A stretch of DNA of 64,000 nucleotides from OPU3-GD-OMZ sp964515235 (GTDB taxonomy: Bacteria > Pseudomonadota > Gammaproteobacteria > Methylococcales > Methylomonadaceae): positions 1 through 64,000 of the forward strand of contig CAZEVO010000008.1 in assembly GCA_964515235.1 (NCBI GenBank). The letters run 5' to 3'. A model generated the notes under the pieces. It searched no databases. It worked only from the letters and a program-made list of their open reading frames with translations, and had not been told where the DNA came from. Below are positions 40,867 to 51,143 of the stretch, piece after piece. Within the stretch, counting starts at the first letter, position 1. The number at the start of each line of letters is the position of its first letter. The translations under genes were made by a program, and so were the position numbers.

Positions 40867-42366
40867 ATGGAATTTTCATTACTAACATCACCCTATGAAT
40901 CCAATCAAAAAGATTGTCTTATTTTAGGTGTTTTCGAAAATCAGCAACACAGCCAAGAAAGTTCCGACTTTAACCTGCAAACACAAGGGCTCATTGATAA
41001 CATCATTCAACGCGACAACTTTGATGGAACCATTGGAAGTACTTTAACAATAAATTTCATCCCCAACAATTTGTATCAACGCTGCATTCTCGTTGGCCTC
41101 GGAAAACAAGATCAACCACTATCCAGTAAAAATTACCGGAAATTATTATCCAGCACTATTAAGGCACTAAAAAACACACCAGCAACTAATGCGACCTGCT
41201 GCCTAACAAACACTACTGTTGAGAATCAACATAATCACTGGAAAATACGTCAAGTAGTAGAGGTCTTTCAAGGGGCCTGCTATCAATTTAGCGACCTAAA
41301 AAGTAAACCAGATCCTGCGATAAAATTAACCCATCTCAACATCGCCGTATCAGAGAATAACCGATTAGACTCAGAAATAGGAATTAAACAAGGTATTGCC
41401 CTCGCTAACGCTATAGAATTCACAAAGAACCTTGCAGATTTACCAGGCAACCACTGTACTCCTAGCTACCTTGCTGACCAAGCTCTGCAATTAAGCCAGC
41501 AAAATAACCGTTTATCCACACATATTCTCGAAGAAGATGAAATGGCTGAATTAGGCATGGGAGCACTCCTGTCTGTCAGCCGTGGCAGTCGGCAACCGGC
41601 CAAATTAATTACCATGGAATACCAAGGGGGAACGCCAGAATCAAAACCTATTGTCCTTGTAGGGAAAGGACTAACCTTTGATGCCGGCGGCATATCCCTT
41701 AAGCCCAGTTCCGGTATGGATGAAATGAAATATGATATGTGTGGCGGCGCGAGTGTTTTAGGAGTCTTTCAAGCACTATCTGATCTCAACTTACCGATCA
41801 ATGTCATTGGCCTAATCCCTACCTCTGAGAATATGCCCGACGGTAATGCCAATAAACCCGGCGATATTGTGACCAGCATGTCTGGTTTGACCATCGAAAT
41901 ACTGAATACCGATGCAGAAGGCAGACTCATCTTATGCGATACACTAACCTATGCACAACGGTATAACCCCGAAGTTGTTATCGACCTTGCCACACTAACA
42001 GGCGCCTGCATAACTGCTTTAGGTCGTCACCCAAGCGGTTTACTGGGTAATGATGATGCTCTGTGTGAAGACCTGTTTTCGGCTGCAACCACTGCCTGCG
42101 ACCCAGTTTGGCGTCTGCCACTTTGGGATGAATACCAAGACCAATTAAAATCAAATTTTGCAGACATGGCCAATATTGGCGGTCCGGCAGGAGGCACCAT
42201 TACTGCGGCTTGCTTTCTCTCACGCTTTACCAAAGATTTTCGCTGGGCACATTTAGATATTGCGGGCACTGCATGGAAATCCGGCGACCAAAAAGGCGCT
42301 ACTGGCCGCCCAGTACCATTACTCACCCAGTACTTAATTGATTTTGCCAAAAATGCCAGCAATTGA
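40867..42366 (+). CDS. pepA: leucyl aminopeptidase
   Basis: Di-metal M17 aminopeptidase; in E. coli it also binds DNA and regulates car and cer sites. The metal-binding KGLTFDAGGISLKP and the signature NTDAEGRLIL are intact. An upstream in-frame ATG at 40840 exists, but the ATG at 40867 with GGAA upstream yields the family opening MEFSLLTSP and 499 residues. holC overlaps its 3' end by 14 bases, the conserved pepA-holC-valS order. Confidence 0.95.
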   Translation: MEFSLLTSPYESNQKDCLILGVFENQQHSQESSDFNLQTQGLIDNIIQRDNFDGTIGSTLTINFIPNNLYQRCILVGLGKQDQPLSSKNYRKLLSSTIKALKNTPATNATCCLTNTTVENQHNHWKIRQVVEVFQGACYQFSDLKSKPDPAIKLTHLNIAVSENNRLDSEIGIKQGIALANAIEFTKNLADLPGNHCTPSYLADQALQLSQQNNRLSTHILEEDEMAELGMGALLSVSRGSRQPAKLITMEYQGGTPESKPIVLVGKGLTFDAGGISLKPSSGMDEMKYDMCGGASVLGVFQALSDLNLPINVIGLIPTSENMPDGNANKPGDIVTSMSGLTIEILNTDAEGRLILCDTLTYAQRYNPEVVIDLATLTGACITALGRHPSGLLGNDDALCEDLFSAATTACDPVWRLPLWDEYQDQLKSNFADMANIGGPAGGTITAACFLSRFTKDFRWAHLDIAGTAWKSGDQKGATGRPVPLLTQYLIDFAKNASN

Positions 42367-42781
42367 TTTCTATATATTATCGACTACAAGCGAACAAGAT
42401 CGCTATCAGTTTGTTTGCAAACTAGCCGAAAAAATTTTCAGACAAAAACAAAAGGCATTTTTTCTCACGCCTTCAATCGAAGACAGTGAGAATCTCGATG
42501 ATTTACTATGGTCATTCAGACCCACCAGTTTTATCCCACACCAAATCATCCAAAACAACACTCATTCATTATTTGATCAATTACTCATTAGCAATCAAGA
42601 CATCCCTGATAACTGGTCCGGCATACTGGTTAATTTAACCCAGCAATTAACACCCAACATAGAGAAACTAACCCGCATTATTGAAATTATTAATAATAAT
42701 GAAGTCTGCCTGACAAAAGGTCGACAACGATACCGCCACTATAAAAAAATGAACTTAAGCCCTGATACACATAAAATTTAA
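42353..42781 (+). CDS. holC: DNA polymerase III subunit chi
   Basis: Subunit of the clamp-loader complex that contacts SSB. The 142-residue protein opens with AIDFYILSTTSEQDRYQFVCKL (the first part shown here as AIDFYILSTTSEQDRY) and keeps the LLWSFRPTSFIPH motif and LVNL strand of the family. The start at 42353 lies inside the end of pepA; an earlier ATG at 42338 is less likely. Placement between pepA and valS is the standard gammaproteobacterial order. Confidence 0.93.
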   Translation: MPAIDFYILSTTSEQDRYQFVCKLAEKIFRQKQKAFFLTPSIEDSENLDDLLWSFRPTSFIPHQIIQNNTHSLFDQLLISNQDIPDNWSGILVNLTQQLTPNIEKLTRIIEIINNNEVCLTKGRQRYRHYKKMNLSPDTHKI

Positions 42782-42865
42782 CCTTTTTAAATTGAACCAA
42801 TTTAGCTTCCAGTTACAATCAGGTTAAAATAAAAAACTTACTTCGCTAAAACTTAAACTGCTTCC

Positions 42866-45676
42866 ATGGAAAAAACCTATAACCCTCATACAATTGAACA
42901 GAACCGATATCGCCACTGGGAAGAACAAGGCTATTTCAAACCCAAAGACGGTGATGATGCTTACTGCATTATGATTCCTCCACCTAATGTAACGGGTAGT
43001 CTCCATATGGGACACGCTTTTCAAGATACCATTATGGACATCCTGACTCGCTTCCATCGTATGCAAGGTGATGCAACGTTATGGCAAGTAGGGACAGATC
43101 ACGCCGGTATTGCGACACAAATGGTTGTTGAACGACTTATAGAAAGTGAAGGAAAAACACGCTTTGATTATGGCCGTGATCCCTTTATTGAAAAAGTATG
43201 GGACTGGAAACAACAATCCGGCGGCACTATTACGCAACAATTACGACGAATGGGATCCTCTTTAGATTGGTCAAGAGAACGCTTTACCATGGATGAAGGC
43301 CTTTCCAAAGCCGTACAGGAAGTGTTTATAACCCTTTACCAAGAAGGGCTCATCTATCGAGGGAAAAGACTCGTTAACTGGGATCCGGTGCTACATACCG
43401 CTGTTTCAGATCTTGAAGTACTGTCCGAAGAAGAAAATGGTTTTTTATGGCATATGCGCTATCCACTAAGCAACAATTCCGGTTATTTAGTCGTGGCCAC
43501 AACTCGTCCCGAAACACTATTAGGTGACTTTGCTGTAGCGGTGCATCCCGATGACGAGCGTTACCAGCATCTCATCGGGGAATCCGTTAAACTCCCCTTG
43601 ACTAGCCGCGAAATACCCGTCATTGCCGACAGTTATGTAGACCCAGATTTTGGTACCGGTTGTGTCAAAATAACTCCAGCTCATGATTTTAATGATTATG
43701 AAGTCTGGCTACGCCACCGAGACCAACCAACTGTCCAAGCTTTACCACATGGCGGGCTCATCAACCTTTTCACCCCTGATGCAACTATTCGAGAGAATGA
43801 AGCAACTGAAGGCCAATTAATTCCAACTGCCTATGTCGGTCTTGATCGTTTCGATGCGCGTAAAAAAATCATCAATGATCTTGAAACCAGTGGTTTACTG
43901 GAAAAAATTGAGGACCATAAATTAATGGTTCCCAGAGGGGATAGGACTCACTCTATTATTGAACCACTGCTAACCGACCAATGGTATGTTAAAACGAAAC
44001 CTTTGGCTGAGCCTGCAATTACTGCCGTTAAAAACGGTGACATTCGGTTTGTCCCGGATAACTGGAAAAATACCTATTTTGAATGGATGACTAATATTCA
44101 AGACTGGTGTATTTCAAGACAAATTTGGTGGGGACACCGTATTCCTGCCTGGTACGATGATAAAGGTGCGATCTATGTCGGACGATCTGAAACAGAAATT
44201 CGTCAACAATACCAATTGCCTGATGATGTCCAAATCCATCAAGACCCGGACGTTCTAGACACTTGGTTTTCATCAGCGCTCTGGCCTTTTTCAACCTTAG
44301 GTTGGCCAGAAAAAACCCCTGAACTTGATAAATACTACCCTACCAGCGTTTTGGTTACTGGCTTTGATATTATTTTCTTTTGGGTCGCAAGAATGATTAT
44401 GATGGGCCTCAAGTTTATGGGCGATGTACCTTTTAAAGATGTTTATGTCCATGGCTTAGTACGCGACTCCGAAGGACAAAAAATGTCCAAATCAAAAGGC
44501 AATGTCCTAGATCCAATTCATGTCATTGATGGCATTGACCTTGAAAGTCTGGTCAACAAAAGAACTGCTGATATGATGCAACCGCATTTGTCTGAGAAAA
44601 TAGAGCGCCTGACCCGAAAAAGCTACCCAGATGGAATTCCAGGCTATGGTACTGATGCGTTGCGCTTTACCTTTGCTTCTATTGCCTCAACAGGACGCGA
44701 TATTCGTTTAGACAGTCATCGTATCGAAGGTTATCGAAACTTCTGCAACAAACTATGGAATGCTGCCCGCTATGTTTTAATGAACACAGAGGGGCAAGAC
44801 AACGGCATGGACAATAACGCCGTTGAACTTTCTCAGGCTGACCACTGGATAACATCACGCTTCCAACAAGTTGTTACAACAACAACAGAGGCTATTGACA
44901 ATTATCGTTTTGATCTTGCAGCGCAAGCTATTTACGAGTTCACTTGGAATGAATATTGCGACTGGTACCTTGAATTAGCAAAAATATCATTGCAAGATGG
45001 TAACCCAGATCAACAACGCGGAACACGGCAAACACTGGTAACCACGCTAGAAAAACTACTTCGCCTAACGCATCCTTTTATGCCTTTTATTACTGAAGAA
45101 ATCTGGCAACGCGTTGCACCATTAACCGGCAATAACCAAGACTCAATTATGCTGCAGTCTTATCCAAAAGCCAATAATCAACTCATTAGTAATAACGCCA
45201 TTAAAGAAATCAATTGGGTCATGAGTTTTATTCTTGGCCTGCGTCGTATTCGCGGTGAAATGAATATAGCTCCTGGAAAAAAACTTAACGTTTTACTGCA
45301 ACATGGCACAACGGAAGACCATGATTTAAAGACAAAAACAGAACATTTCTTAATCAAACTAGGCCGCCTTGACTCGATTACTTGGTTAGATGATCATGAG
45401 ACTCCGCCAGAATCTGCCATTGCTTTAGTCGGTACGTTACAAATATTAATCCCCATGTCAGGGCTAATCGATAAAGCCGCAGAAATAACTCGTCTGGAAA
45501 AAGAAATTCTAAAAGTAACGAAGGAACTCCCTCGAATTGAAGGGAAGCTCAAGAACCCGAACTTTATTGCTCGCGCTCCCCAATCCGTCATTGACAAAGA
45601 GAAGGAGAAACTCACCAACTTGAACCTGTCTCTTTCTCAATTAAAGACCCAACTCCAGAAAATCACACAACTTTAA
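42866..45676 (+). CDS. valS: valyl-tRNA synthetase
   Basis: Class Ia synthetase with editing domain that charges tRNA-Val. HIGH is HMGH (47-50) in PPPNVTGSLHMGH, and KMSKS is at 539-543. The CP1 editing insertion covers about 190-360, and the C-terminal coiled-coil arm (last 65 residues, rich in K and E) is present. Length 936 is typical. Third in the pepA-holC-valS group, with an 84-base gap before it. Confidence 0.96.
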   Translation: MEKTYNPHTIEQNRYRHWEEQGYFKPKDGDDAYCIMIPPPNVTGSLHMGHAFQDTIMDILTRFHRMQGDATLWQVGTDHAGIATQMVVERLIESEGKTRFDYGRDPFIEKVWDWKQQSGGTITQQLRRMGSSLDWSRERFTMDEGLSKAVQEVFITLYQEGLIYRGKRLVNWDPVLHTAVSDLEVLSEEENGFLWHMRYPLSNNSGYLVVATTRPETLLGDFAVAVHPDDERYQHLIGESVKLPLTSREIPVIADSYVDPDFGTGCVKITPAHDFNDYEVWLRHRDQPTVQALPHGGLINLFTPDATIRENEATEGQLIPTAYVGLDRFDARKKIINDLETSGLLEKIEDHKLMVPRGDRTHSIIEPLLTDQWYVKTKPLAEPAITAVKNGDIRFVPDNWKNTYFEWMTNIQDWCISRQIWWGHRIPAWYDDKGAIYVGRSETEIRQQYQLPDDVQIHQDPDVLDTWFSSALWPFSTLGWPEKTPELDKYYPTSVLVTGFDIIFFWVARMIMMGLKFMGDVPFKDVYVHGLVRDSEGQKMSKSKGNVLDPIHVIDGIDLESLVNKRTADMMQPHLSEKIERLTRKSYPDGIPGYGTDALRFTFASIASTGRDIRLDSHRIEGYRNFCNKLWNAARYVLMNTEGQDNGMDNNAVELSQADHWITSRFQQVVTTTTEAIDNYRFDLAAQAIYEFTWNEYCDWYLELAKISLQDGNPDQQRGTRQTLVTTLEKLLRLTHPFMPFITEEIWQRVAPLTGNNQDSIMLQSYPKANNQLISNNAIKEINWVMSFILGLRRIRGEMNIAPGKKLNVLLQHGTTEDHDLKTKTEHFLIKLGRLDSITWLDDHETPPESAIALVGTLQILIPMSGLIDKAAEITRLEKEILKVTKELPRIEGKLKNPNFIARAPQSVIDKEKEKLTNLNLSLSQLKTQLQKITQL

Positions 45677-45765
45677 TCCTCATCATTAATTAACAAGTCC
45701 TAAACATCCATTAGACAACGTCACTATTTCTTCTATCTTTAGCAAGATCAGAAGGAATAGTTGCC

Positions 45766-47481
45766 GTGGACTCTAAAAATATACCCAAAATAACAATCGG
45801 ACTCGTTAAAAGCCTCATTAACAGAGGGCTTATTAATGAAACTGATACACCCGAACTGATTAGCCAAGCCGAAAAAAAGAACGTTTCAGTACTCAGTTAT
45901 ATTCTAAATCGACAACTCGTTGATAGTTACAGTGTCGCAATGATTGCTGTAGAAGAGTTCGGTTTATCCTATTTAGACCTTGATGTTATTGATATACACC
46001 AACTACCACTCTCAGAATTAACTAAATCATTAATTCAAGAATATCAGGCTCTTCCCTTATTTAAACGCAATAACACATTATTTATTGGTTTATCGGATCC
46101 AACGAACAGTCACGCTCTAAAGCAAATAAAATTTCATACCCGCCAACAAACTGAAATTATTATCGTTGAAGATGACAAGCTCAACACTGCGATTCAGACC
46201 TGCCTAGAAGCTCAAGAAACAACCATAGCAGATATTATTGATGAGAATATCAGCATTATTGAAGAAGAAGAACCACTTACTAGCCAACAAAATAATATCG
46301 ATAATCCTTCTGAGATTGATGATGCACCAATCGTTCGATTCGTTAAGCAAATCCTAGTTGATGCTATAAAAAAAGGAGCCTCTGATATTCATATAGAACC
46401 CTACGAACATTTTTTCAGAATCCGATTCCGGGCGGATGGTATTTTACAAGAAATAGCCTCCCCCCCGGGCAATATGGCTAACCGGATGATTTCACGCATA
46501 AAAGTCATGGCCAAAATGGATATTGCGATACGACGCATTCCTCAAGATGGCCGAATAAAAATTAAATTATCAAAAGATAAATTTATCGACTTTCGTGTTA
46601 ATACTTGCCCAACTCTCTATGGTGAAAAAGTAGTCCTCAGAATCTTGGATCCCTCCAGCGCAACATTAGGCATTGAAGTTCTAGGATTTGAGAGCACCCA
46701 AATGAAATCCTTTTTGAATGCAATCAATCAACCCTATGGCTTAATCCTGATTACCGGCCCAACAGGCAGCGGCAAAACGGTCACACTTTACACCGCACTT
46801 AATATCTTAAACTCACCTCAGCTCAATATATCAACTGCTGAAGACCCTGTTGAAATAACAATCCCAGGTATTAATCAAGTTACTATGAACCCAAAGGCCG
46901 GTGTTAACTTTTCGACCACACTAAGAGCATTCTTGCGACAGGACCCTGATGTCATAATGGTAGGTGAAATTAGGGATCAGGAAACAGCTGAAATAGCAGT
47001 CAAAGCTGCTCAAACGGGTCATTTAGTGCTATCAACACTTCATACCAATGATGCTCCGCAGACATTGAGCCGACTCATTCAAATGGGCATTCCACCTTAC
47101 AATATTGTGTCCTCAATACAATTAATTGTTGCCCAACGCTTGGTTCGTAAATTATGTGACTATTGCAAACAAGAAGAAAGACTGCCCGATAAAATCCTCT
47201 TAGATGCTGGTTTTAGTCAAGAATCACTTAAAAACCTCACACTCTTTGCCCCACAAGGCTGCGAACAGTGTAATAACGGCTACCTTGGCCGCATAGGTAT
47301 TTATCAGGTTATGCCTATTAGTAATGCCATGCAGCAACTGATTCTAGCTAACTGTGATTCAAATCAACTTGAAACACAATGTCAGGCAGAGAATATTCTA
47401 AATTTAAGGCAAGCAGCACTTCAAAAAGCCAGTGACGGCATCACTAGTCTTGAAGAAATAAACCGAGTGACTCAAGGGTAA
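45766..47481 (+). CDS. pilB: type IV pilus assembly ATPase PilB
   Basis: Cytoplasmic secretion ATPase that powers pilus extension. Walker A is G331-P-T-G-S-G-K-T338, preceded by the GspE/PilB N-domains and followed by the Asp box and His box (RQDPDVIMVGEIRD, TGHLVLSTLHTND). The zinc tetracysteine is CDYC with CEQC downstream. Start GTG at 45766 is backed by AAGGAA 8 bases upstream. pilC follows after 4 bases. A GspE identity is less likely given the pilC-coaE-zapD neighbours. Confidence 0.93.
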   Translation: MDSKNIPKITIGLVKSLINRGLINETDTPELISQAEKKNVSVLSYILNRQLVDSYSVAMIAVEEFGLSYLDLDVIDIHQLPLSELTKSLIQEYQALPLFKRNNTLFIGLSDPTNSHALKQIKFHTRQQTEIIIVEDDKLNTAIQTCLEAQETTIADIIDENISIIEEEEPLTSQQNNIDNPSEIDDAPIVRFVKQILVDAIKKGASDIHIEPYEHFFRIRFRADGILQEIASPPGNMANRMISRIKVMAKMDIAIRRIPQDGRIKIKLSKDKFIDFRVNTCPTLYGEKVVLRILDPSSATLGIEVLGFESTQMKSFLNAINQPYGLILITGPTGSGKTVTLYTALNILNSPQLNISTAEDPVEITIPGINQVTMNPKAGVNFSTTLRAFLRQDPDVIMVGEIRDQETAEIAVKAAQTGHLVLSTLHTNDAPQTLSRLIQMGIPPYNIVSSIQLIVAQRLVRKLCDYCKQEERLPDKILLDAGFSQESLKNLTLFAPQGCEQCNNGYLGRIGIYQVMPISNAMQQLILANCDSNQLETQCQAENILNLRQAALQKASDGITSLEEINRVTQG

Positions 47482-47485
47482 ATTT

Positions 47486-48706
47486 ATGACTAAAAACAAT
47501 CTAGCCACAGAATATAACTGGCGTGGTATCAATACCGTAACAGGAAAAACTACAAAAGGTTCTCTAAGTAGTCATAATATAACTGCAGCTCAAGCTGAAC
47601 TTCGTCGTCAGAATATAAGAATCACTCGTATTAAACCTAAACCAAAAGCTCTTCTATCTACTCGAAAAAAGAAGATCACCAGTAAAGATATTGCCGTTCT
47701 CAGCCGGCAATTAGCTACCATGCTAGATGCTGGGGTTCCTTTAGTTCAGGCTTTTGAAATCACCGGTCACGGCCATGACAATGAGAGTATGAAAACCTTA
47801 CTACTCGATATAAAAAAAGATATCGAAAATGGCTTATCCTTTACTGAGTCCCTAAGAAAACGACCTGATTATTTTGATGATCTCTTCTGCAGCCTTGTTC
47901 AGGCTGGTGAGCAAGCCGGTGTTTTAGAGATATTGCTCGATAAAATAGCAACTTACAAAGAAAAAACTGAATCACTTAAAGCCAAAATTAAAAAAGCACT
48001 CACTTACCCTATCGCTGTCGTGATCGTTGCCATACTAGTCACCGCAATTCTATTACTTTTTGTCGTTCCAGTCTTTGAAGAACTGTTTCAAGACTTTGGC
48101 GCTGATCTTCCACTTTTTACACGCTTAGTCATTGATCTATCCGACTGGCTACAGGATTTTTGGTGGGTTGTATTAGGAGTGCTCGCGATCATTGTAATGA
48201 TTGTCCGCTTTTTTCATAAGCGCTCTCCCAATTTCCGTCATACTCTTGATAAGATTTACTTGCTGATCCCTGTCATCGGCCCCATTTTACGTAAAGCAGC
48301 TATCGCCCGCTTTGCTCGAACACTATCAACACTTTCGACAGCTGGCGTACCCTTAGTCGAGGCCTTAACCTCAGTCTCTGGTGCGACAGGGAATCATGTT
48401 TATAGCCAACAAGTACTTGCTATTCGAGACAAAGTCTCCACAGGACAGCAGTTACAACTGAGCATGCAACAAACTGAAGTTTTCCCCTCTCTTATTATTC
48501 AAATGGTTGCTATTGGTGAAGAGTCCGGCTCTATGGATAAAATGCTCAGCAAGGTTGCTGATTTTTATGAAGAAGACATTGATAATGCCGTTGATAACCT
48601 AAGCGATTTACTAGAACCTTTAATTATGGTGATTCTGGGCAGTTTAGTCGGTAGTTTAGTTGTTGCCATGTATCTACCCATTTTCAAGTTAGGATCCGTG
48701 ATATAA
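47486..48706 (+). CDS. pilC: type IV pilus inner-membrane platform protein PilC
   Basis: Polytopic platform protein that works with PilB. Two GspF domains are visible, each starting with the FSRQLATMLDAG-type motif (here VLSRQLATMLDAGVPLVQAF at about 69-88 and FARTLSTLSTAGVPLVEAL later), with membrane helices at about 172-192, 222-242 and near the C-terminus. Length 406 is normal. The prepilin peptidase gene pilD, which usually comes next, is absent; coaE follows after a 98-base gap. Confidence 0.94.
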   Translation: MTKNNLATEYNWRGINTVTGKTTKGSLSSHNITAAQAELRRQNIRITRIKPKPKALLSTRKKKITSKDIAVLSRQLATMLDAGVPLVQAFEITGHGHDNESMKTLLLDIKKDIENGLSFTESLRKRPDYFDDLFCSLVQAGEQAGVLEILLDKIATYKEKTESLKAKIKKALTYPIAVVIVAILVTAILLLFVVPVFEELFQDFGADLPLFTRLVIDLSDWLQDFWWVVLGVLAIIVMIVRFFHKRSPNFRHTLDKIYLLIPVIGPILRKAAIARFARTLSTLSTAGVPLVEALTSVSGATGNHVYSQQVLAIRDKVSTGQQLQLSMQQTEVFPSLIIQMVAIGEESGSMDKMLSKVADFYEEDIDNAVDNLSDLLEPLIMVILGSLVGSLVVAMYLPIFKLGSVI

Positions 48707-48804
48707 CTGCCGTTAAACAAGATAATTGATATCAAAAACACCTTAAAGGTTATACTGTAAAAAAAAAATATTTTTTATCATCGTAATTATCCAAACGATA
48801 AATT

Positions 48805-49410
48805 ATGCTCAAAATTGGACTCACAGGGGGTATTGGTAGTGGCAAAAGTACCGCTGCAAATTATTTTGAATCACTCGGTGTTCCCATTATTGATGCCGAT
48901 GATATTGCACACCAATTAACACAACCAGGACAACCTGCCCTTCAAGAAATAGCCATACACTTTGGCTCCTATTTTGATAAACAGGGTCACTTAAAGAGGG
49001 CTGAACTTCGCGAACTTGTCTTCTCAGACGCCACCCAAAGACAATGTCTTGAAAATATTCTTCACCCTTTAATTTATCGTGAAATTTTTACTGCCATTGA
49101 ACAATTAAAATCCGACTATATTTTACTCTGCATTCCCCTACTCATTGAGAAGAACCTGTTTCATTGGGTTGATAGAACACTCGTAATAGACTGCCCAGAG
49201 GCACTACAGATGAGTCGCGTTAAACAGAGAAATGGCCTACCAAGCAATCAGATTAAGAACATTATCAATTGTCAAAGTTCACGAAAATCACGATTATCGG
49301 CTGCCAATGATGTAATCACCAATAGTGGCAGCACACAAGAACTTGCAGAATCAGTAAAAAAACTGCACAATTTCTACCAATCCTTATGTCAATCATGTGC
49401 CGATCAATAG
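48805..49410 (+). CDS. coaE: dephospho-CoA kinase
   Basis: Last step of CoA synthesis, phosphorylating the 3'-hydroxyl of dephospho-CoA. The P-loop is GLTGGIGSGKST (5-16), followed by the IDADDIAHQL motif and the HPLI segment. Length 201 residues. Together with panBCD elsewhere in the window it gives much of the pantothenate-CoA route. zapD follows after 3 bases. Confidence 0.95.
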   Translation: MLKIGLTGGIGSGKSTAANYFESLGVPIIDADDIAHQLTQPGQPALQEIAIHFGSYFDKQGHLKRAELRELVFSDATQRQCLENILHPLIYREIFTAIEQLKSDYILLCIPLLIEKNLFHWVDRTLVIDCPEALQMSRVKQRNGLPSNQIKNIINCQSSRKSRLSAANDVITNSGSTQELAESVKKLHNFYQSLCQSCADQ

Positions 49411-49413
49411 TCT

Positions 49414-50187
49414 GTGAATAATTTCCTATCCTACGAATTCCCACTCAAAGAACGCATTCGTCTCTTTATGCGTTTAGAACACCTTTTCCAACAATTTGAT
49501 CATTGCTTACAAGGCACAACCGTTTGGGATAAACGCGCCGCCATTGATGTTCTTCATTCAATCATTACCTTATTTTCACGTAATGACATTAAATCAGCTA
49601 TTTTAAAAGAATTAGAACGCCATACGTCCATACTAACTATGGTGTCAAAGAATGAAGATATTGACGATTCAAAACTTCAATCTATTTTGCATGAAGTACA
49701 ATCTGTCAGTCAGTCACTCTACCAATGTAACGGAAAAATTGGCATTGCTATCATTGAAGGAAATGAACTACTCAAGAACGTTACCCAACGAACCTCAATT
49801 CCCGGCGGTAGTTGTTCTTTTGATTTGCCTGGTTTTCATTATTGGTTAGAACAAGCCCCTCCTCAACAGCGCAATGATCTTGAAAAATGGTCGGCATCAT
49901 TTTCTGACATTCGTCATGCTATTGAACTTGTCTTAAGATTTATTCGCCAAAGTAGTTCCCCCAGTCAGGAAATTGCACAAATGGGCTTTTTCCAAGATAA
50001 TCTGGACCAATCATCATCCTACCAACTCATCCAAGTTCGTCTCGACAAAGCACTTCCTTGTTATGCTGAAATCAGCGGTGGCAAACATCGTTTCTCCATT
50101 CGATTTATGATGCCGTCAAAAGATGGCGGCAGACCAACGCAAACACAATCCGACATTCCATTTGAGATCACCCGTTGTTTACTATAA
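49414..50187 (+). CDS. zapD: cell division protein ZapD
   Basis: Cytosolic FtsZ-bundling protein (formerly YacF, DUF1342) that stabilises the Z ring. The N-terminal LSYEFPLKERIRLFMRLEHL signature (5-24) and the C-terminal RFSIRFM strand typify the family; length 257 is normal. It starts with GTG 3 bases after coaE. The yacG gene that usually comes next is not seen; instead a convergent Nudix gene ends 22 bases away. Confidence 0.93.
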   Translation: MNNFLSYEFPLKERIRLFMRLEHLFQQFDHCLQGTTVWDKRAAIDVLHSIITLFSRNDIKSAILKELERHTSILTMVSKNEDIDDSKLQSILHEVQSVSQSLYQCNGKIGIAIIEGNELLKNVTQRTSIPGGSCSFDLPGFHYWLEQAPPQQRNDLEKWSASFSDIRHAIELVLRFIRQSSSPSQEIAQMGFFQDNLDQSSSYQLIQVRLDKALPCYAEISGGKHRFSIRFMMPSKDGGRPTQTQSDIPFEITRCLL

Positions 50188-50208
50188 ACACTAACCCAGT
50201 AACACAAC

Positions 50209-51141
50209 CTAAGGTAAAAAAGCACTAATACCTGAAATCCCCTGAGCACCACATTCATATGCAGTAAGCAAGTCTGAATCCGTCATCCCTCCCAGTGCAT
50301 AAACAGGGATATTCACTTGAGCAACTAAACTCTTAAAGCATTCCCAACCTAATGGTTTAGCACCCGGGTGGGTTGATGTCTTGCTGACTGGAGCCAAGAC
50401 AGCAAAATCCACGCCGATAGCTTCAGCATGTTGCAATTCACTATAGCTATGACACGATGCTCCCAGCCACTCAATACCTTTAGGACGTTCCCTAGTTGCC
50501 ATTAAATCCTTAGCTGTCAAATGCAAATTAGCCAAAAATACATCCGACACACGAAGACTGGAATTTATCATTAACCTGATCTTATTTTCTGTACAAACAG
50601 CGGTGCTAAATTCTAAAAATCTTTGCAAATCAGCAGTCGATAATCGTTTCGCCCTGAGTTGAATAAGGTTAATTCTTTTCTCAACCAAACAAATGAATTT
50701 TCTTTTAAGGGTAGTAAGGTCATCATCACCAATAATCGCATATTGACTTGGCAACTGAATTGCCTTAACAATAGCTTGATTAGCAGCAGGAAAAGAATAG
50801 CTTGTTAGTGTATCAACTGGCACCCAACGAATAGGCTGCCCCTCATTCGAAGATACAGAACCAACAAATTCATCAATTTTCCAAACCCATAATTTAACTC
50901 GCAAATCTGGATACTGATGATTGATCGAAATCAATGGTCTTGCTCTCTTTACTGTCAAATCCAACTCTTCCTTAAGCTCCCGAATCAAAGCTGTTTTATC
51001 CGTTTCCTCAGACTCCAACTTACCACCGGGAAATTCCCAACGATTACCCTGATGAACCGACTCGGGTCGAAAGGCTATTAGAATTTCACCCTGTGAATTA
51101 CTGACAACACCCACAGCGACTTGCAATGCCTTACTAGACAT
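50209..51141 (-). CDS. Nudix hydrolase (MutT-like) fused to a thiamine-phosphate-synthase-like domain
   Basis: A 310-residue two-domain protein. The N-terminal MutT domain (1-130) carries the Nudix box GGKLESEETDKTALIRELKE followed by EL, with the last glycine of the box replaced by aspartate; it likely cleans 8-oxo-dGTP. The C-terminal domain (about 135-310) resembles ThiE/TenI, with LIQLRAKRLS, the phosphate-binding ALGGMTDSD motif and GISGISAF. The fusion is common in gamma- and betaproteobacteria; the role of the second domain is not established. It starts 2 bases after argJ's stop, so the two are co-transcribed. Confidence 0.88.
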   Translation of the reverse strand: MSSKALQVAVGVVSNSQGEILIAFRPESVHQGNRWEFPGGKLESEETDKTALIRELKEELDLTVKRARPLISINHQYPDLRVKLWVWKIDEFVGSVSSNEGQPIRWVPVDTLTSYSFPAANQAIVKAIQLPSQYAIIGDDDLTTLKRKFICLVEKRINLIQLRAKRLSTADLQRFLEFSTAVCTENKIRLMINSSLRVSDVFLANLHLTAKDLMATRERPKGIEWLGASCHSYSELQHAEAIGVDFAVLAPVSKTSTHPGAKPLGWECFKSLVAQVNIPVYALGGMTDSDLLTAYECGAQGISGISAFLP

Positions 51142-51143
51142 AT

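Noticed and set aside
42782..42865. AT-rich dyad TAAATTG-AAC-CAATTTA before valS as a terminator
   Set aside because: The stem is seven AT-rich pairs with no GC core, too weak, and lies between genes expected to be co-transcribed.
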